From Auricularia sp. M13 (Eukaryota > Basidiomycota > Agaricomycetes > Auriculariales > Auriculariaceae), in NCBI GenBank assembly GCA_037042915.1, contig CM073201.1:3038001-3102000 (forward strand): DNA of 64,000 bases, written 5' to 3'. Positions 1-11,798 of this stretch are shown here, one piece after another. The translations under genes and the position numbers were made by a program. Position 1 is the first letter of the stretch, and each line of letters starts with the position of its first letter. The notes below the pieces were generated by a model. It did no database searches. It was not told the DNA's origin and saw nothing but the letters and a program-made list of their open reading frames with translations.

Positions 1-102
1 CTTAGCCGTCGCCTTATGCCAGCCTCTTCGACAACTTGACGGCTGCTCACTCGCAGCCACTAGCAATGGCCCTGTGGCATTCACATACACTACAATAGGC
101 AT

Positions 103-1643
103 ATGGCTAGCTCTCGCACGCCGCCAGAACCAGTGGCCCCGTATATTGCGCGTCCGCCGCAATGGCTGAAGCGAACTCATGCAACGGCTGACATCGGTGA
201 GGCCTGTGTTCCAATCCAACTGAGCATGAATTGATTGCGAATAGGATACTCCGGATTCTACCCACCACTTCCCAATGCGCAGGAGGAACAGCTCACCGAT
301 TCTGCTGTACAGCAAGGCTACACGGCGCCGCCAGAAGTCAATGTGCGTGGCACCAAGTCGCAAGCATTTCTGGCACACGCTGATTTGACTAGGCAGAAAG
401 CTTCAACGCAAAGGGAGAAGCTACCAAGAGTTTTGCAGTGGGAACCGCGCTCGAAGATCTGAAGCAGCTCTTGGAGCTCGTCATTGAACGGCGAGCAGAC
501 AATGCATCCAGACTTCCGTATGCCCATAAAGAAAATTTGCTGTGGCATATGCTAATGTCTTCCTAGACCCTCTACGTTCAAGGTTCCTGGACGGGTCACA
601 TTCACGGAGACACGCCGCGTCGGTTGGGTCAACGAGCTCGCCGACCCGGACACGCCGCTCAGCAAGCTTGGCAAGAGCGTGCCGCACGGATTCAAGGGCC
701 ATGACCTGCTCGAGATGCTGCAGACCAACAAAATTGCCGTCTCTCGAGCGGTATGGTATGTCCGTGTGCTCGGCGCAAACGAGACGCAGGGCATGCGCAA
801 CCGGCCCAACTTCCACCCCAGCATGTACAGTGTGGAGTGGGCCAACGTTGTCACGAGCTACCTCAAGAAGCTGCTAGCCGACATTGCCCTTCCCAGTGCG
901 CCTCGAGCAGGACTCAATATCAAGCAGACATTCAAGAGCATTCTTGCTGAACCCGACTCTCGTGAGCGGTGGTTGACCCGATACTCTTACTGGTGAGTCG
1001 AGCGCGTCTCCCGCAACACAATTTGCCTGGCGGTCGCCCTCTGCGTTTTATTGCAACATGATCTGCGTCGCGGATTTTGTTGCGGCCGGTTGAGAGCACT
1101 CTGATGACTTGCTGACATTTTTCAGTTTGGATCTTGTTCGGGAATTCTACGCAGAGTCTCTTGTGGACCACTGCACGTTTCTGTCCTGGCTTTGTCAACA
1201 CCTTGCCGGCGCCAACCTCGCACAGGCCTTTTTCATCGCTGGCCTGATGGAGGAATACTCGGATGGCCTGCTCGGGCATCGTGCCTTCGCACGACCGGTC
1301 ATAGAGAGCTGCCTGGCTAGGTTGACCGAAATTGAGGCTTCTCCCGTCAAGGAGAATATGGTCTTCCTCTCGTCGACGATCAAATCGCTTCTCCACGTGC
1401 GTCGGCCTCCAAGCCCCCAAATATGTAATAACGCCTATTTCAGCGTGCTTTGGCCGCAGTGCCCGACGCGCTTGTCAGCCCAGGCATCTGGATGTACCAC
1501 TCGGGCATCTTTCGTGACGTCTTGGGCCATGCGGACGACTTCCGCGAAGTCGAGCAGCGCAACGAGGCGCTGGTGTTCCGCATCCTGCCCGAGCGCGCGA
1601 TGGCGGAGGTGCGCATGATCATGGTGGCACGGCGCTGGTCACC
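103..1643 (+). pseudogene. MED12: Truncated MED12 5' copy 1 (exons 1 to mid-6)
   Basis: The exons align with the whole gene at 50,743: 103-196, 245-342, 393-517, 567-992, 1126-1396 and 1444 to about 1623. All are open and in phase, and encode about 398 residues of the Med12 N-terminal region: an amino-terminal segment starting MASSRTPPEP, then the Med12 core with STFKVPGRVTFTE and PHGFKGHDLLE. Intron 3 keeps the branch-point-like CTAAT seen in the whole gene. Exon 6 departs from the whole gene after 1624, and the inserted element at 1644 follows directly. About 1125 C-terminal residues are missing. It has a promoter region like the other copies, so it may be transcribed; I infer it is not a functional full Med12. 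Confidence 0.88.
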
Positions 1644-3097
1644 CATCATGAAAAGGCGTAGGAACTTCCTTCGTGTGACAGTAGGTTGTACTGGAAGTGG
1701 CAACTTGAAAGTATTTATAAGTTTCTACATGACGAGGGCAGAACTCATCATGATGTCCGATAATTACACTCGGATTACACTCCGTACGGAACCTGGTAAC
1801 GGATCGAAATCCGAGTCAAACATGGCAGTAGATTACCATCGATTACCGACGGCTTACTGGCTGCCTCCATGTAGCTGTGATTCTGCGGCAAGCCTGATAA
1901 ATATCCTGGGTCTTCCTGGGTATATGCAGGGTAGCTCAACGAGGTTGCATCCACCCGGAGCTGCTTCTGCATTTCCATTACTGTATTTATCTCATACCAT
2001 TTCGATATCCTAATACAGCAGACAGTTTTGTCGAACAGACGATGCCGACCAAGGCAGCTGGCTCCCAAGGACCGAAGTTACTGTACTTCGATGACGTGTT
2101 CAGGGCCGACGTCATCATGAGCGTCATGGACTGCGGAACCTTGTTCGGGCCGTGTCAACAAACAGCGCGGTGTTCGAAAAGACTTTGCACTCTTTGCTCT
2201 CCCCCTTCCGCTCATCGCGCTTTCGCCAGCCTCAAGCACATCCGCACGCCCTGTCCCAGCTTCAAGCACTTCAGCGGGCCGCTCCGTTCGTCAAGCCCGC
2301 CTGGCCTTCGACCGCTAGCTCTGGAGCTTGCCCTGGGTTACTCCAATGTTGCTCGCGCTTCGTGTCTGCCTGACTCAGTCGTGAATTCAATCCTGGGGCT
2401 TAATCTGATCTTGGGCTATGCTTTGCACCTCTGGGGATGGCTGGCTCTGCTCGTGCTCGTGCCTGCTCCGCTGCCTGTCCTCAATATTGCGGACCAACTA
2501 ATCATTTTCAGATTCATGACATTCAACGCACGCAGCGCCGCGTTTCCCTCACTCCCTCGCCTTACACGCCCTCTCGCACATCCCCCGTCTCCCATACAGT
2601 ACTCTCATCCGCCTGCAACCAGCCGTCGCGTCTTCCACCCTCGTTTCCGGTATATTAGATTTACATCCCCTTATGTCCGTGCTGTACACACGTTCCCAAG
2701 AATATGCACTTGCTTTGCCCTATCTTACCTGTGCCGTGAATACGAGAATCCTAAGCAAAAGATTTCCCAGCGGTCCTGCCGTTCAAACAGCCAGAAACTG
2801 AGCAGCAAGCTACCACAATGCCTGCCTCCTGGGCAATGTTCCGTAATGACAATGGCCGACTTGAATAGCACTGACCAACGAGCGGCCAAGTCTGGTCAAC
2901 CTGGTCGCAAGATTACGACAGATTACGAACGGACTGTTACCCTGCCGGCAAGTGTATCGCCGGCTGAGTTCGTTACACTGGCTTGTCACGCTTCACCACG
3001 CTTACACACGAAGTGAGAGTTGACATGCAATATGACGGATTATAACTCAGTACATTGCGATGTATTATGCTACAATCTATCGGCGGTTTTCATGATG
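1644..3097. mobile_element. 1.45-kb insertion with terminal inverted repeats, family unassigned
   Basis: Unit 5 preserves the empty site (ggtcaccgtggacg at about 42,570). In unit 1 that site is split by 1454 bp beginning CATCATGAAAA and ending TTTTCATGATG, an 11-bp perfect inverted repeat, with CC present on both sides, which fits a 2-bp target duplication. The interior is less GC-rich than the surroundings. It has one long open frame (2042-3016) with unnatural composition and no transposase motif that I can see, so the element looks non-autonomous. It is absent from the other four units, so it entered after the array began to form. A TIR DNA transposon is the likely class; the superfamily cannot be named from the ends. 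Confidence 0.7.
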
Positions 3098-3907
3098 CCG
3101 TGGACGTGGGTTCAAGAATGTACATACGCTGCAATAGACTTGTGTTGACGAGTTCTCAGATGCGTCGAAACGGAGGTGCAGGGTTTTTCCATAGGTACGA
3201 AAAATTTCAACAGGATTTAGTAAAATTTGGCAGAGATTCGGCCCGGCCGAGGCCCGGTATTTACAATGTCAAAATGCACGACCGTGAGGGGGTTACCTTG
3301 GGTGCAGCGACGAGCGAGGGGTGGGTGTTGACGAGCACGACAGGTTGAGGGCATAGTAGAGAGATGGAGGAAGAGACGAGAGAGCTGGGTCCTAACCTGC
3401 ACGCCTTATATACTCGCTGAGAGCGCCTATTCCAAGCGAGGGCGGTGAGAGCTGAGTGATGCCCCGGTACTGACGGACGTTCTCACCTGTGTTTCCCTCG
3501 CCTCTCCGCGCGGAGAGCGCCTCACTCCCTGCAGCAGCGCAGACTCGCTTTTTGGCCTTGACTGCGACCTTGGGGCTCGTCGCTGGGCTGCTCGACCTGT
3601 TTCGGCGGGTGAGAAATGCCGCAGCCGGCCGCGAACATGCGGGGCGATCTCAGCCAAGCGACCCGCTGACACACGCATTTTCACACACCCCGGCCACTTG
3701 CTCCCTTCAGACGGCGTGCTGCATGTGAGACACCTTGTATCCCTGCTGGCTGCAGTGAGATCCACATCTCACACCGTGTACGACGTCCTCAAGACCTTGA
3801 CTTCATTTCTAGCATCAACTCCTGCCCAGATGCTTAAATTTAGGCCCAAAGCATTATGTGTGACTCAGAATGATAGCCTCTAGCGGTGCTGAACGTCATC
3901 CCGTGCT

Positions 3908-4473
3908 CATTGCATCAATGTGGCCACTCCAAACGCCATTCAATCGGATGTAAACGGTTTCGGCAACTTCCTGCGGGCGGGTCTCCCGCCTCTTATAATA
4001 AGTCCCACACTTGAGTTTCCGTCCTCAAATGTACCTAGAATTGCTTATATCTACATGATACATCTATTCTAGGTCCAAAAACCTCGGCCGGGCGCGTCCT
4101 CTGAGTTCCATGGCCGAATCAAGTCTGCCGGCCGATTCTCACCCACTCAGCAAAACTCTCGAAAGGCTCAATTTCGCCAAGATAGGCATTCCCAATATAA
4201 TATGGCATGTATATGTGTCTTTCCTATTAGTTTGGAGCCTCAGAATGCCATTCTCAGCTCTCACCGGACGGGCAAAGTCTTAGAGGTTGGGTTTACAGAC
4301 TCTGGAAAATCTTCATATTCTGAATCCGAAGAGGAAACGGAGCAGTTTGACATAGAAATGGGGGCGTTTGATTGAGAATTGGCGGCGCAATCCAAGATTC
4401 ATTGTTCCGGAGGGTTGTCTACAATGGGGATCGGGAACTCCCGGTCCCTTCGGTTTGGACTGGCCAATCAATG
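3908..4473. mobile_element. Second insertion in unit 1 (about 570 bp), possible TIR element remnant
   Basis: Where the other units read cgtgctgagagtgcatatatggta, unit 1 has about 560 extra bases between cgtgct and atggtac. The ends are loosely inverted: CATTG..TGGCC on the left and GGCCAATCAATG on the right. The inserted DNA is AT-richer than the spacer and contains a 57-residue frame (4202-4375) with an acidic, serine-rich tail. This suggests a decayed mobile element or captured DNA. The alternative, that the other units deleted it, is not excluded. Confidence 0.45.
4202..4375 (+). CDS. Small open frame with acidic Ser-rich C-terminus in the unit 1 insertion
   Basis: This is a 57-codon frame starting MACICVFPISLEPQN and ending with SYSESEEETEQFDIEMGAFD and a stop. 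Its composition (acidic and serine-rich, with few Arg or Ala) differs from the Arg/Ala-rich chance frames that fill the GC-rich spacer, so it may be the last exon of a gene carried by the inserted DNA. No family is recognised, no start context is convincing, and an upstream exon could join it. It occurs only in unit 1. Confidence 0.25.
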   Translation: MACICVFPISLEPQNAILSSHRTGKVLEVGFTDSGKSSYSESEEETEQFDIEMGAFD

Positions 4474-7400
4474 GTACAATTTCTATTGTGATTTTGTATG
4501 CACATACTGGGACTTAAAATATGTACATTGGGACAGCATGGCGGACACAGGCAGTATAGGGAGCTTGGCGGGAGAGGATGGACCGATGCTGAAACGGCAT
4601 CCGCATTTCGTCTGCAGGGGTTGTGCGGGAATCTCGATCGAGGCTCCCAGTCGCAAACGGGCCGCCAACATCAACGTCAGCTCACCTACGATCCACGCAC
4701 GCAGCGGTTGGGGCAACCAAATCCGGAAATAGACGTTGGCCGACGAGGTGCGCGGCGGGCGACGCTGGTGCGAACGGAGGGCGGGGGGACCGGCGCTGAT
4801 GCACAGCCAAGTCGCTCCTGCACTCAGCGCGAGTTGTGCGCCGCTGGCGTAATGCGACGGCAGCGCGAACTAGTGCGCAACGCCATCTCGTCGGCGGGAG
4901 CACCCAGGAAGTTGACCAATGGATAACGCCATCACTCGCGCGCGTGCATGTGCAGCCGTCGTAACCGACGAACGTATTCCGACCCGAGACGGAGGGTGCG
5001 ACGCGCGCGAATTTGCAGAGGGTGTTGACGTGCGTGTACACGGTCAGCTCGCGATCAGCGTGGAGGTCGGGTACATCGTCCGAAGACGTCGCTGTCGGGG
5101 GAGTCTCGTTGCATCCACCGCTTCCGGCACGGAGGAAACAGGCCCTGGAGACGTGAGTGGTCAGCGAGGCCGCAACGAGGTGCATAACGGGCGGGCGAAC
5201 CAGACACTGGCGCGCCACGCGCGGCGATCGGGCGCCGACTTCTGACGTTGGCGCTCGTCGCGAGAGCGCGACGTTGAGCTGCAAGAGAATACCAGGTTCT
5301 GCTCGTCGACTGAAACGCACAAGTGAGCGGCCGAAGGTCAACGGAGTCGTTCCCGGAATTTTGGCCGCCCGGTGAGCTTTCTGATGACTGAGTCAACGCA
5401 CCGATAGTGGGCCGCTACGCGGGTCAACGGAGTCGCCCCCAGGATTTTGACGTCGCGGTGACTTTTTTTATGTCGAATGTGCTGCGCGCATCGCGGGCGT
5501 CAACGCATGGCAGAGCGAATACCGAGTCGGCTGCGGGAACGAGATATAACCTGGTACGTCGAGAGCTCGTCAGTTCAGCAGAAACGGTGAGGTTGGCGAT
5601 CCGACGCACCAGAGGAGTTGCGGAGCGCCGCGCGCTCCGCGTCGAGCACCGAAGTAGACCGTGAACGTCGAAATCGATGTGATTCCCATACAAACACGAC
5701 TTGCGTACCTAGTGGGCGTTGCGCTTTGGCAACGGAGTCGCTCCCAGAAAAATGACCTGGCGGGTCCATTTTTTATGGGAAAGTAGGCGCCCAGGCGTGT
5801 TTTTTGAGGGGAGTCTGCACGGCGCAGCTGGTGCGCGGCGCCGGCTGGAGTGCATGAGCGAGTCACATGGCACACTGTGGAGCAATGCGTCAGAGTAGAG
5901 GTATACGGCGACGCTGCCGTCCACCATAAGGAGAACGAGCCGACGCAAAGCGATACGTCGGGGAGAATGCTTCTGGAGAGCTGCGGCATAGCACAGGTAA
6001 CACAGCGTAATGCGGGTCTGTGCGTATGGTGCGGAGGTGCGGGCGGTGCGCGACAGCGACGTAGGTGGGTAGGGAAGACGGGCGGGGCGATCGTAGAAAA
6101 GCGTAAGAAACTGACCTGGGAAGTAACCCATTTCAAAAACAGGACACTGGTCTGCATGCCATGTATGTGTAAATGGCGCTTGCAGCCCCCGTTGTCTGCG
6201 AAGAAAAAAGTCAGACGCAGAAGACAGACGAGAAAAAGTCTGTTCTCACCTTGTTCTAGCCCTCAGCGACAACCTTCGACGTCGCAAATGCCGCCCAGCA
6301 TTTCAAGTAACCGATAGGCGCAGCGAGCGGTGACGGCAGGCAAAGAGGTCGGCAGCGTGGCGGGGATGGTAGACACAAAAGGGAGAGAAGCGGAGTTTGC
6401 CGATGTGCTCTTCGCGTGAGCACGGTTGTCGGCACTGCTCGCCGGCAGCCGTACTGAAAAGCGTCCTGGCGTCACAGAGTCGTGGAAAAAGATAGAGACA
6501 AGATGCTCGGCTTTTATGCACAAGCCAGACTGCGTCACGAGGTTGAACGTCACGCAGGAATGAGTGATTTCGCTGAGCTCCTCCGAGCCGCGGCTAACCC
6601 GGAAACCGTTTCCATCACTTGCTGTGCAGCAATCTGTTTGCCAGCAGCTCGCGTGTTCTGTCACTTCCTCTAGTATTACCTCATTCCCGCCCCAACTGGG
6701 GCCCGTTCGACTATTGAGACCTGCGCAACAAAGGAACTCTGCACAGTGAAATCCTGTGTGCAGGCTCATCTGCAGAAACAGGGAGATGGTCCATGAGGCA
6801 TGTACCCCGTTCCGGCGCAATGAGCGGTCAAAGATACTCTAAATCTGGTTCTAACTAAGAGGGACTGAATCCCCAGTAGATGCTCAAGATGATTCTCGGG
6901 AGCTCCGCGGCATGCGCGCGGACATTCTCGAAGTGAGCCACCTCAGTGACGTAGCTGAGTGTATGAAGCCGAGATGCGTTGAGAAGCGCACGCAGGGCCT
7001 GACGGCCGGATTTACATGCAGTCATCCCAAACCTAAATTTACTTTTTTTTTTCGCACTTTCGACCATTTGAACATATTGGCAGCATAAATAAGCGTCACT
7101 TGACCTGAGGAGCCGTCAGGGATCACGCTCGCTCGTCGGGAGGGTGCAGAACTGGCGTTCTCACGTGCCGGAGCGGGCCAGAAGACCGCGTGCAAACTCC
7201 GCTCGTGACAGAACAACAGCCCAGAACTCGCCCACGACAACCGGCGCCCGCGGTATCTCTACGTCATCAGCTTTGCATGTACTCCGGCATGCCATAACCG
7301 TATTTATTTCAAGAAAATCGCCAGTGGGACGAGATCTGCGTACGCGGCGCGGTTGCGACGCATTTCGCACATTACTCACTTTCTACTCAGTTACCCTGCT

Positions 7401-10400
7401 TCTCGTTTCACGGCCATCATTCTCCGGTCGATCACGCATCAGATCTGCTGACTCGACGCGTCCAAACGCGGTTGCGCGGCGTCCGTACTCTAGTGCGACT
7501 TTTGGTTTCCTGAGGGTATAGGGGTACCCCTACCCCCAGTGCGCGCACAACGGGCGCTTATTTTGGTTCAGGCGTTGACCTCGACCAGACCCACAAGTTG
7601 AGCGACGTTCGGACGCGAGGAATTCGCTCTGCGCGTCGTGTTCGGGAGGTTAACCCCCCATCACAGGCACTCTCGTAGCCGCGGCACCGGTCCTCCGGCC
7701 TTCCCTCGACACATCGTGCCGCATCACAGCCCTCGCAGTCGTACGATATCCCGGAATAGCTACGGGCTGCGCGAGAAGCGTATAAAGGTAGGCGCGGACG
7801 CGGGTCGAGGTCAGCATCGGGTCTTCCTCCCACCTTCCTCGCATCGTCTCGACCGCTCTCAACCTCGACTTCGACGTCTTCGACGCTAAACTGCCCACGC
7901 ATGACCCACTCGCAGCTTGGCGTCGGAGAACGGACGCGATTCGCGACGCTCAGCTTCGCCGGCGTCACCGTCAACAGCATTCGCAACGTCTCCTCGACGC
8001 TGCGATCGGCGGTCCGGTATATGTACGCTTCCTAATTGAATCCTGTGTGCGACACATGCTAATACATCATCATCTCTTGGAATCCATTCAGAAATCCGTC
8101 CACCGTCGTACAAGCTGGCGCTCTCTCGATCGGCAGCCACTCTCGCGGTCAACCGCGGCTTCCGTTCCCTCCCCTGATCCCAAACGGTGAGTGCTCCAGA
8201 TATTCAATATCCCGCGCCGAGCTGATACATCATCATTTCTTGGAATGCATTCAGGATGCGTCCGTCAACGCGCGAGACGGTGGCGGCGTTCTCTCGCGCA
8301 CCATACCGATTCCCGTCGCCATCACTCGTCAACGCCGTCTTTCTCCGCAAATCGTCGAGGTAAGCATTCTGGATTCACATTTTCTATCCCCTTATCGATA
8401 GATCATCATCTCCTGGACCCATATGTGCCCGTTGTTGTTCAGTCAAATTAGTTTGCGTGCGATCGTTCGACCCGCTACCACCGTTTGGACGCATCGGCTG
8501 CATCGGCAACGTTGGTGTGAGTACCATGCCGTCCTGAGTATCCTATCGCTCGCTGATTCATCGTCATTTCGATGCTTGCAGAACGTTTGTCGCTGTTGGG
8601 CCAGCGGGACGACCGACTTCACATCGACGCATAACGTACGTTTCACTCTCATTTTTCGCGCATCAACGTCGGTGCTCATCGCAATATGCAATGAATACGC
8701 TCAGGCGCCATCGACGAGGCGTGCGGATCGCGGGACGGGAAAACAATGTTGTCATTAGCGAAACTGAGCATAATGGTGCGTACACCCATTCCCCGTACCG
8801 CCCATCGCAAGCGCGCATGCGCATGTTATTCTGGTCATCGAGGCGCAGCTCTGGCCGCCGGAATCTCGGGCTACAGCAGCGGTGGACGCTGTTGCGTGTC
8901 CGAGTCGGTGCTGCCGAGCCGAGGGCACACCACTCGAACCGCGGCGAGCCGCGCGCGTAGCGCTCGTTTTCCATCGTCTATGGCATGGTGTCAATGCCTG
9001 ACGGGCAGCAGGAAGCGCGCGAGAGCGAGACCGTACCGCGGCGTCCGTTGTCGTGCGCGCCGGCCGAAAACGGCCATATCGCACGCACCGCGCACAGGGC
9101 GTGCACGATGCACCGCATGCGCGTTCTGCGTCGTTGACTCCATGCGTGGCGGCCGGGATATTGACGTTGCGCATCGTGCGCGCGAGATCGTGCACGGGCG
9201 GTTGGCTCGCGCGGCCCGACCGATAATGGCCATATCGCCCGAACCGCGTTGAATCGCGCGCACTGCGACGCATATCCGAGTTCAGTGACCTCGGAGCTGT
9301 CCACAGCGGAAGTGGTGTGCGCGCCGTATGCCTGCGGAGTCCGTGAGACTCATCGGCAGCTCCGATGCGCACGCGCCGCGTTTCCCACCGCGTCGCGCAT
9401 CCGAAGCTCGTTCTGCGGGTGGGAGGTCGTAGAATGAGCTATGCGCGATGTCAGCGTGCTGTTGGAATCGGAGAACGAGCCTCGGACGCACGCTGAGCGT
9501 CGGTCTGTCGTCAGATCCGACCCAAGCTGCCGAACTCGTTCCGCGTGTTCGACGCGGAATTTGCGTGTCGGGGATGGATAATGCAGTCCTATGCTCACTC
9601 AGGAAAGCGTTCTTGAAAGCCGTGGGGTCGTGAGCGTTGAGATCGCGAACTGAGTCAAACCAAAAAAAAAATCGGACGCACCGAGTTGAGCACAGAAGGC
9701 GTCTTGAACGCCGGCATTCGATAAACTTCTTAAATGATAGCCCGTAGCCCGTAATCTTGAGTTGTTTGCACGAGGGGTGGATACTGCGCGCGCGATCGTC
9801 TGGGCGGACAGAAAGTCACAAAAGCAAAACTTGTCCAAACTCGAAAAGAACGGTACGCACGGATAGCCCGATCAAAGCCGCATGCCGACCCTGTGTTGAA
9901 TTTGCAGATTTCGAAGGTGTTCGGCCTGCGCGTGCGACGCGATGCCGAATGAGCTGTTAAAAAAAGTTGTTCAATTCCGACGATAAGGGTGCGTACGGAT
10001 AGCCAGGATGAAGCCGCATGCTGATATGATGTTGTATTTGCAGAATGCGGACTTGGACGGTGGGAACGTGCTTCGCGGTGGCGGCCGGCAGATACCCCGC
10101 GCTCAGGCTTGCGCTCCGTCCCGCGCGTTGTCGAACGGCCCCGCGGGCGCTGCATGCTGCAGCAGGTTGACTGCACCAGCTCCCGTAAGAGCTGCGCGAG
10201 GTCGACGAGTTCTAATCGCTTCAGCGAGGTGAGTCGCGGTCACTACCCAACTCAGTAAAACTGACGGCCGTTCACTACGCACACACACTCACACGTTGCT
10301 TTTGCAGGCTACTCACGGTCTTTTCGAGGCGGACGGTTTGGGAGGGCAATGAGTCTATTGCGGTCTATCTACGCGGTCGTACTATGTACACGCGTGACGT

Positions 10401-11798
10401 TCATTCCACCTCCTCGGCGCGCGCGGCGCAGATTCTACGGGCGCGTGAGCTCGAGCTGGCGTCAAGGGCCTGCGGTACGTACCCTTTCGCCGATCCGCGG
10501 CGTTTTGGCGGTCGCTGATCTGCAGTCGAGCAGGTTGCGTCCAGTCGAGCGCGGCCAAGTTGAAACTGAGCTCCGGGTCCGTCAACATGCGCGTTTCGAA
10601 GTACCATTCAGTCGAGCTCACCTTTCAGACGATGCCGCCGCACAAGGTGCTGTGCATCGCGTTTGTTCGCACCAGGAATCGATTTTGCACGGTGCGTGGA
10701 ATTTGTCTGCTTGCTGGATCAGCATGCAGTCGGCGCGCGCAGACTGTGGGTACGCACTCTGCACTGGTGGGCGTCAGAGTCAATGCGCGGTGCGTTGGCT
10801 GGCACCCGTTTCGAGCGCTCGCTGAGCAGCTTCGCGTTCGGGTTCGCCGTTTGAGCTCTTTCTGCGAGCGCATCGCCGTCCGCCGAATAATTGGCTGACT
10901 GTGACCGATGAACAGCTGCGAGCTCGTTAGCAAAAATCGAGAATTAGAAATATTGTAATTAGTACTGACCGGAGCGGCGCGTTTGGGGCGGCGGGAGACG
11001 GCGACGAGCAGCGGTGAGCAGGTCGGGGCAGCGTCAAGGCAGCGCACGCTCGCCGCTGGCAAAGGTCGGGAGATGGCGGAGGAGCGCGCAGAGGGCGCGG
11101 TCGCTGCTGATGACGACGAGCAACGACGCGACGAGTGAAGGCGGCGTGACCGTGAATCGTGCTCGTCGGTGAAGGTGACGAGTAAGGCCTTGCGCGGTGA
11201 TGGCGCTCGATGGAGTTGAGCACGGCTGGGCGCGCGTCCAGCATGCTGCCGCGAGCGATGCCGGGCGTGCGCACGCCGCGGTCGTCGCTGCCGACGGCGG
11301 CGAGGTGGGCGCAGAAGACGGCGCGTGGGCAGTGCTGCTGGCGGCGAGCGCGCGGTATGTATGCGGCGAGCGCGGCTAGCGTGCGAGCCACGGACGGCGG
11401 GCGCGCTCGAGCTGGGCGGGCGGGCGTCCAGCATGCGGGCGCGAGGCGATGCCGGGCGTACGCACGTCGCGGTCGTCGCTGCTGACGGCGGCGAGGTGGG
11501 CGCAGACGACGGCGCGAGGCCACCGCAGCTGGCGGCGACGGCGGTCTGGCGGCGAGCGCGCGGTATGCGGGCAGCGAGCAAGCCGCGGGCGGCGGGCTGC
11601 AGCTGGCGCGCTCTGCGTCGTCGGCAGCAGCGTGCGCGCGGGCGGGCTGCAGAGCGCGCGAATGGTCGAGGACGGACAGGGTGGGGCGGAAGTCAGAGTC
11701 GTGCCGGCTTATGCCAGGCTCTGCAACGACTTGACGGCTGCTCGCAACGCAGCCACTAGCAATGGCCCTGTGGCAATCACATACACGACAATAGGCGT

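Larger units (their letters stand above)
1..11700 (+). repeat. Tandem array unit 1 (diverged, left end outside window)
   Basis: This is the first visible unit of the MED12-fragment array. It aligns with the other units in the same order: MED12 promoter, exons 1 to mid-6, spacer. It is about 1.95 kb longer because of insertions at 1644-3097 and about 3908-4473. Its MED12 part and its last 2.7 kb (from about 8,950) are almost identical to the other units, whereas about 3,430-8,950 differs by many substitutions and indels. Position 1 already lies inside the MED12 promoter, so the left end of the array is not in the window. Confidence 0.9.
3098..11798. other. Spacer of unit 1, diverged version
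   Basis: This is the 8.7-kb stretch between MED12 fragment 1 and the start codon of fragment 2. From 3,098 to about 3,420 it matches the junction sequence of unit 5 rather than units 2-4. From about 3,430 to 8,950 it is clearly related to the other spacers but with frequent base changes and indels. After about 8,950 it becomes nearly identical. It contains the same landmarks: 14-bp palindrome at 7519-7532, TATAAAGG at 7781, ATG at 7901, four look-alike introns (about 8,030-8,581), the 135-bp duplication near 9,850-10,045 and the GC-rich duplicated block near 11,200-11,650. No recognisable protein family was found. Confidence 0.75.

Noticed and set aside
2042-3016. 324-codon frame inside the inserted element of unit 1
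   Set aside because: It has no transposase or other domain motif, its composition is unnatural (Pro/Ser/Arg/Cys-rich), and it begins without start context. Treated as chance.
9840-10050. CRISPR-like array from the regularly spaced repeats in the spacer
   Set aside because: The repeats are few and degenerate and coincide with splice donors, branch points and acceptors in what is clearly a eukaryotic genome.
10625-11581. Long minus-strand open frame (318 codons) in the GC-rich block, repeated in every unit
   Set aside because: It is Arg/Ala/Ser/Pro-rich, follows the internal DNA duplication, and changes length between units through single-base indels. It is explained by GC-rich, stop-poor sequence on the strand opposite the MED12 promoter.
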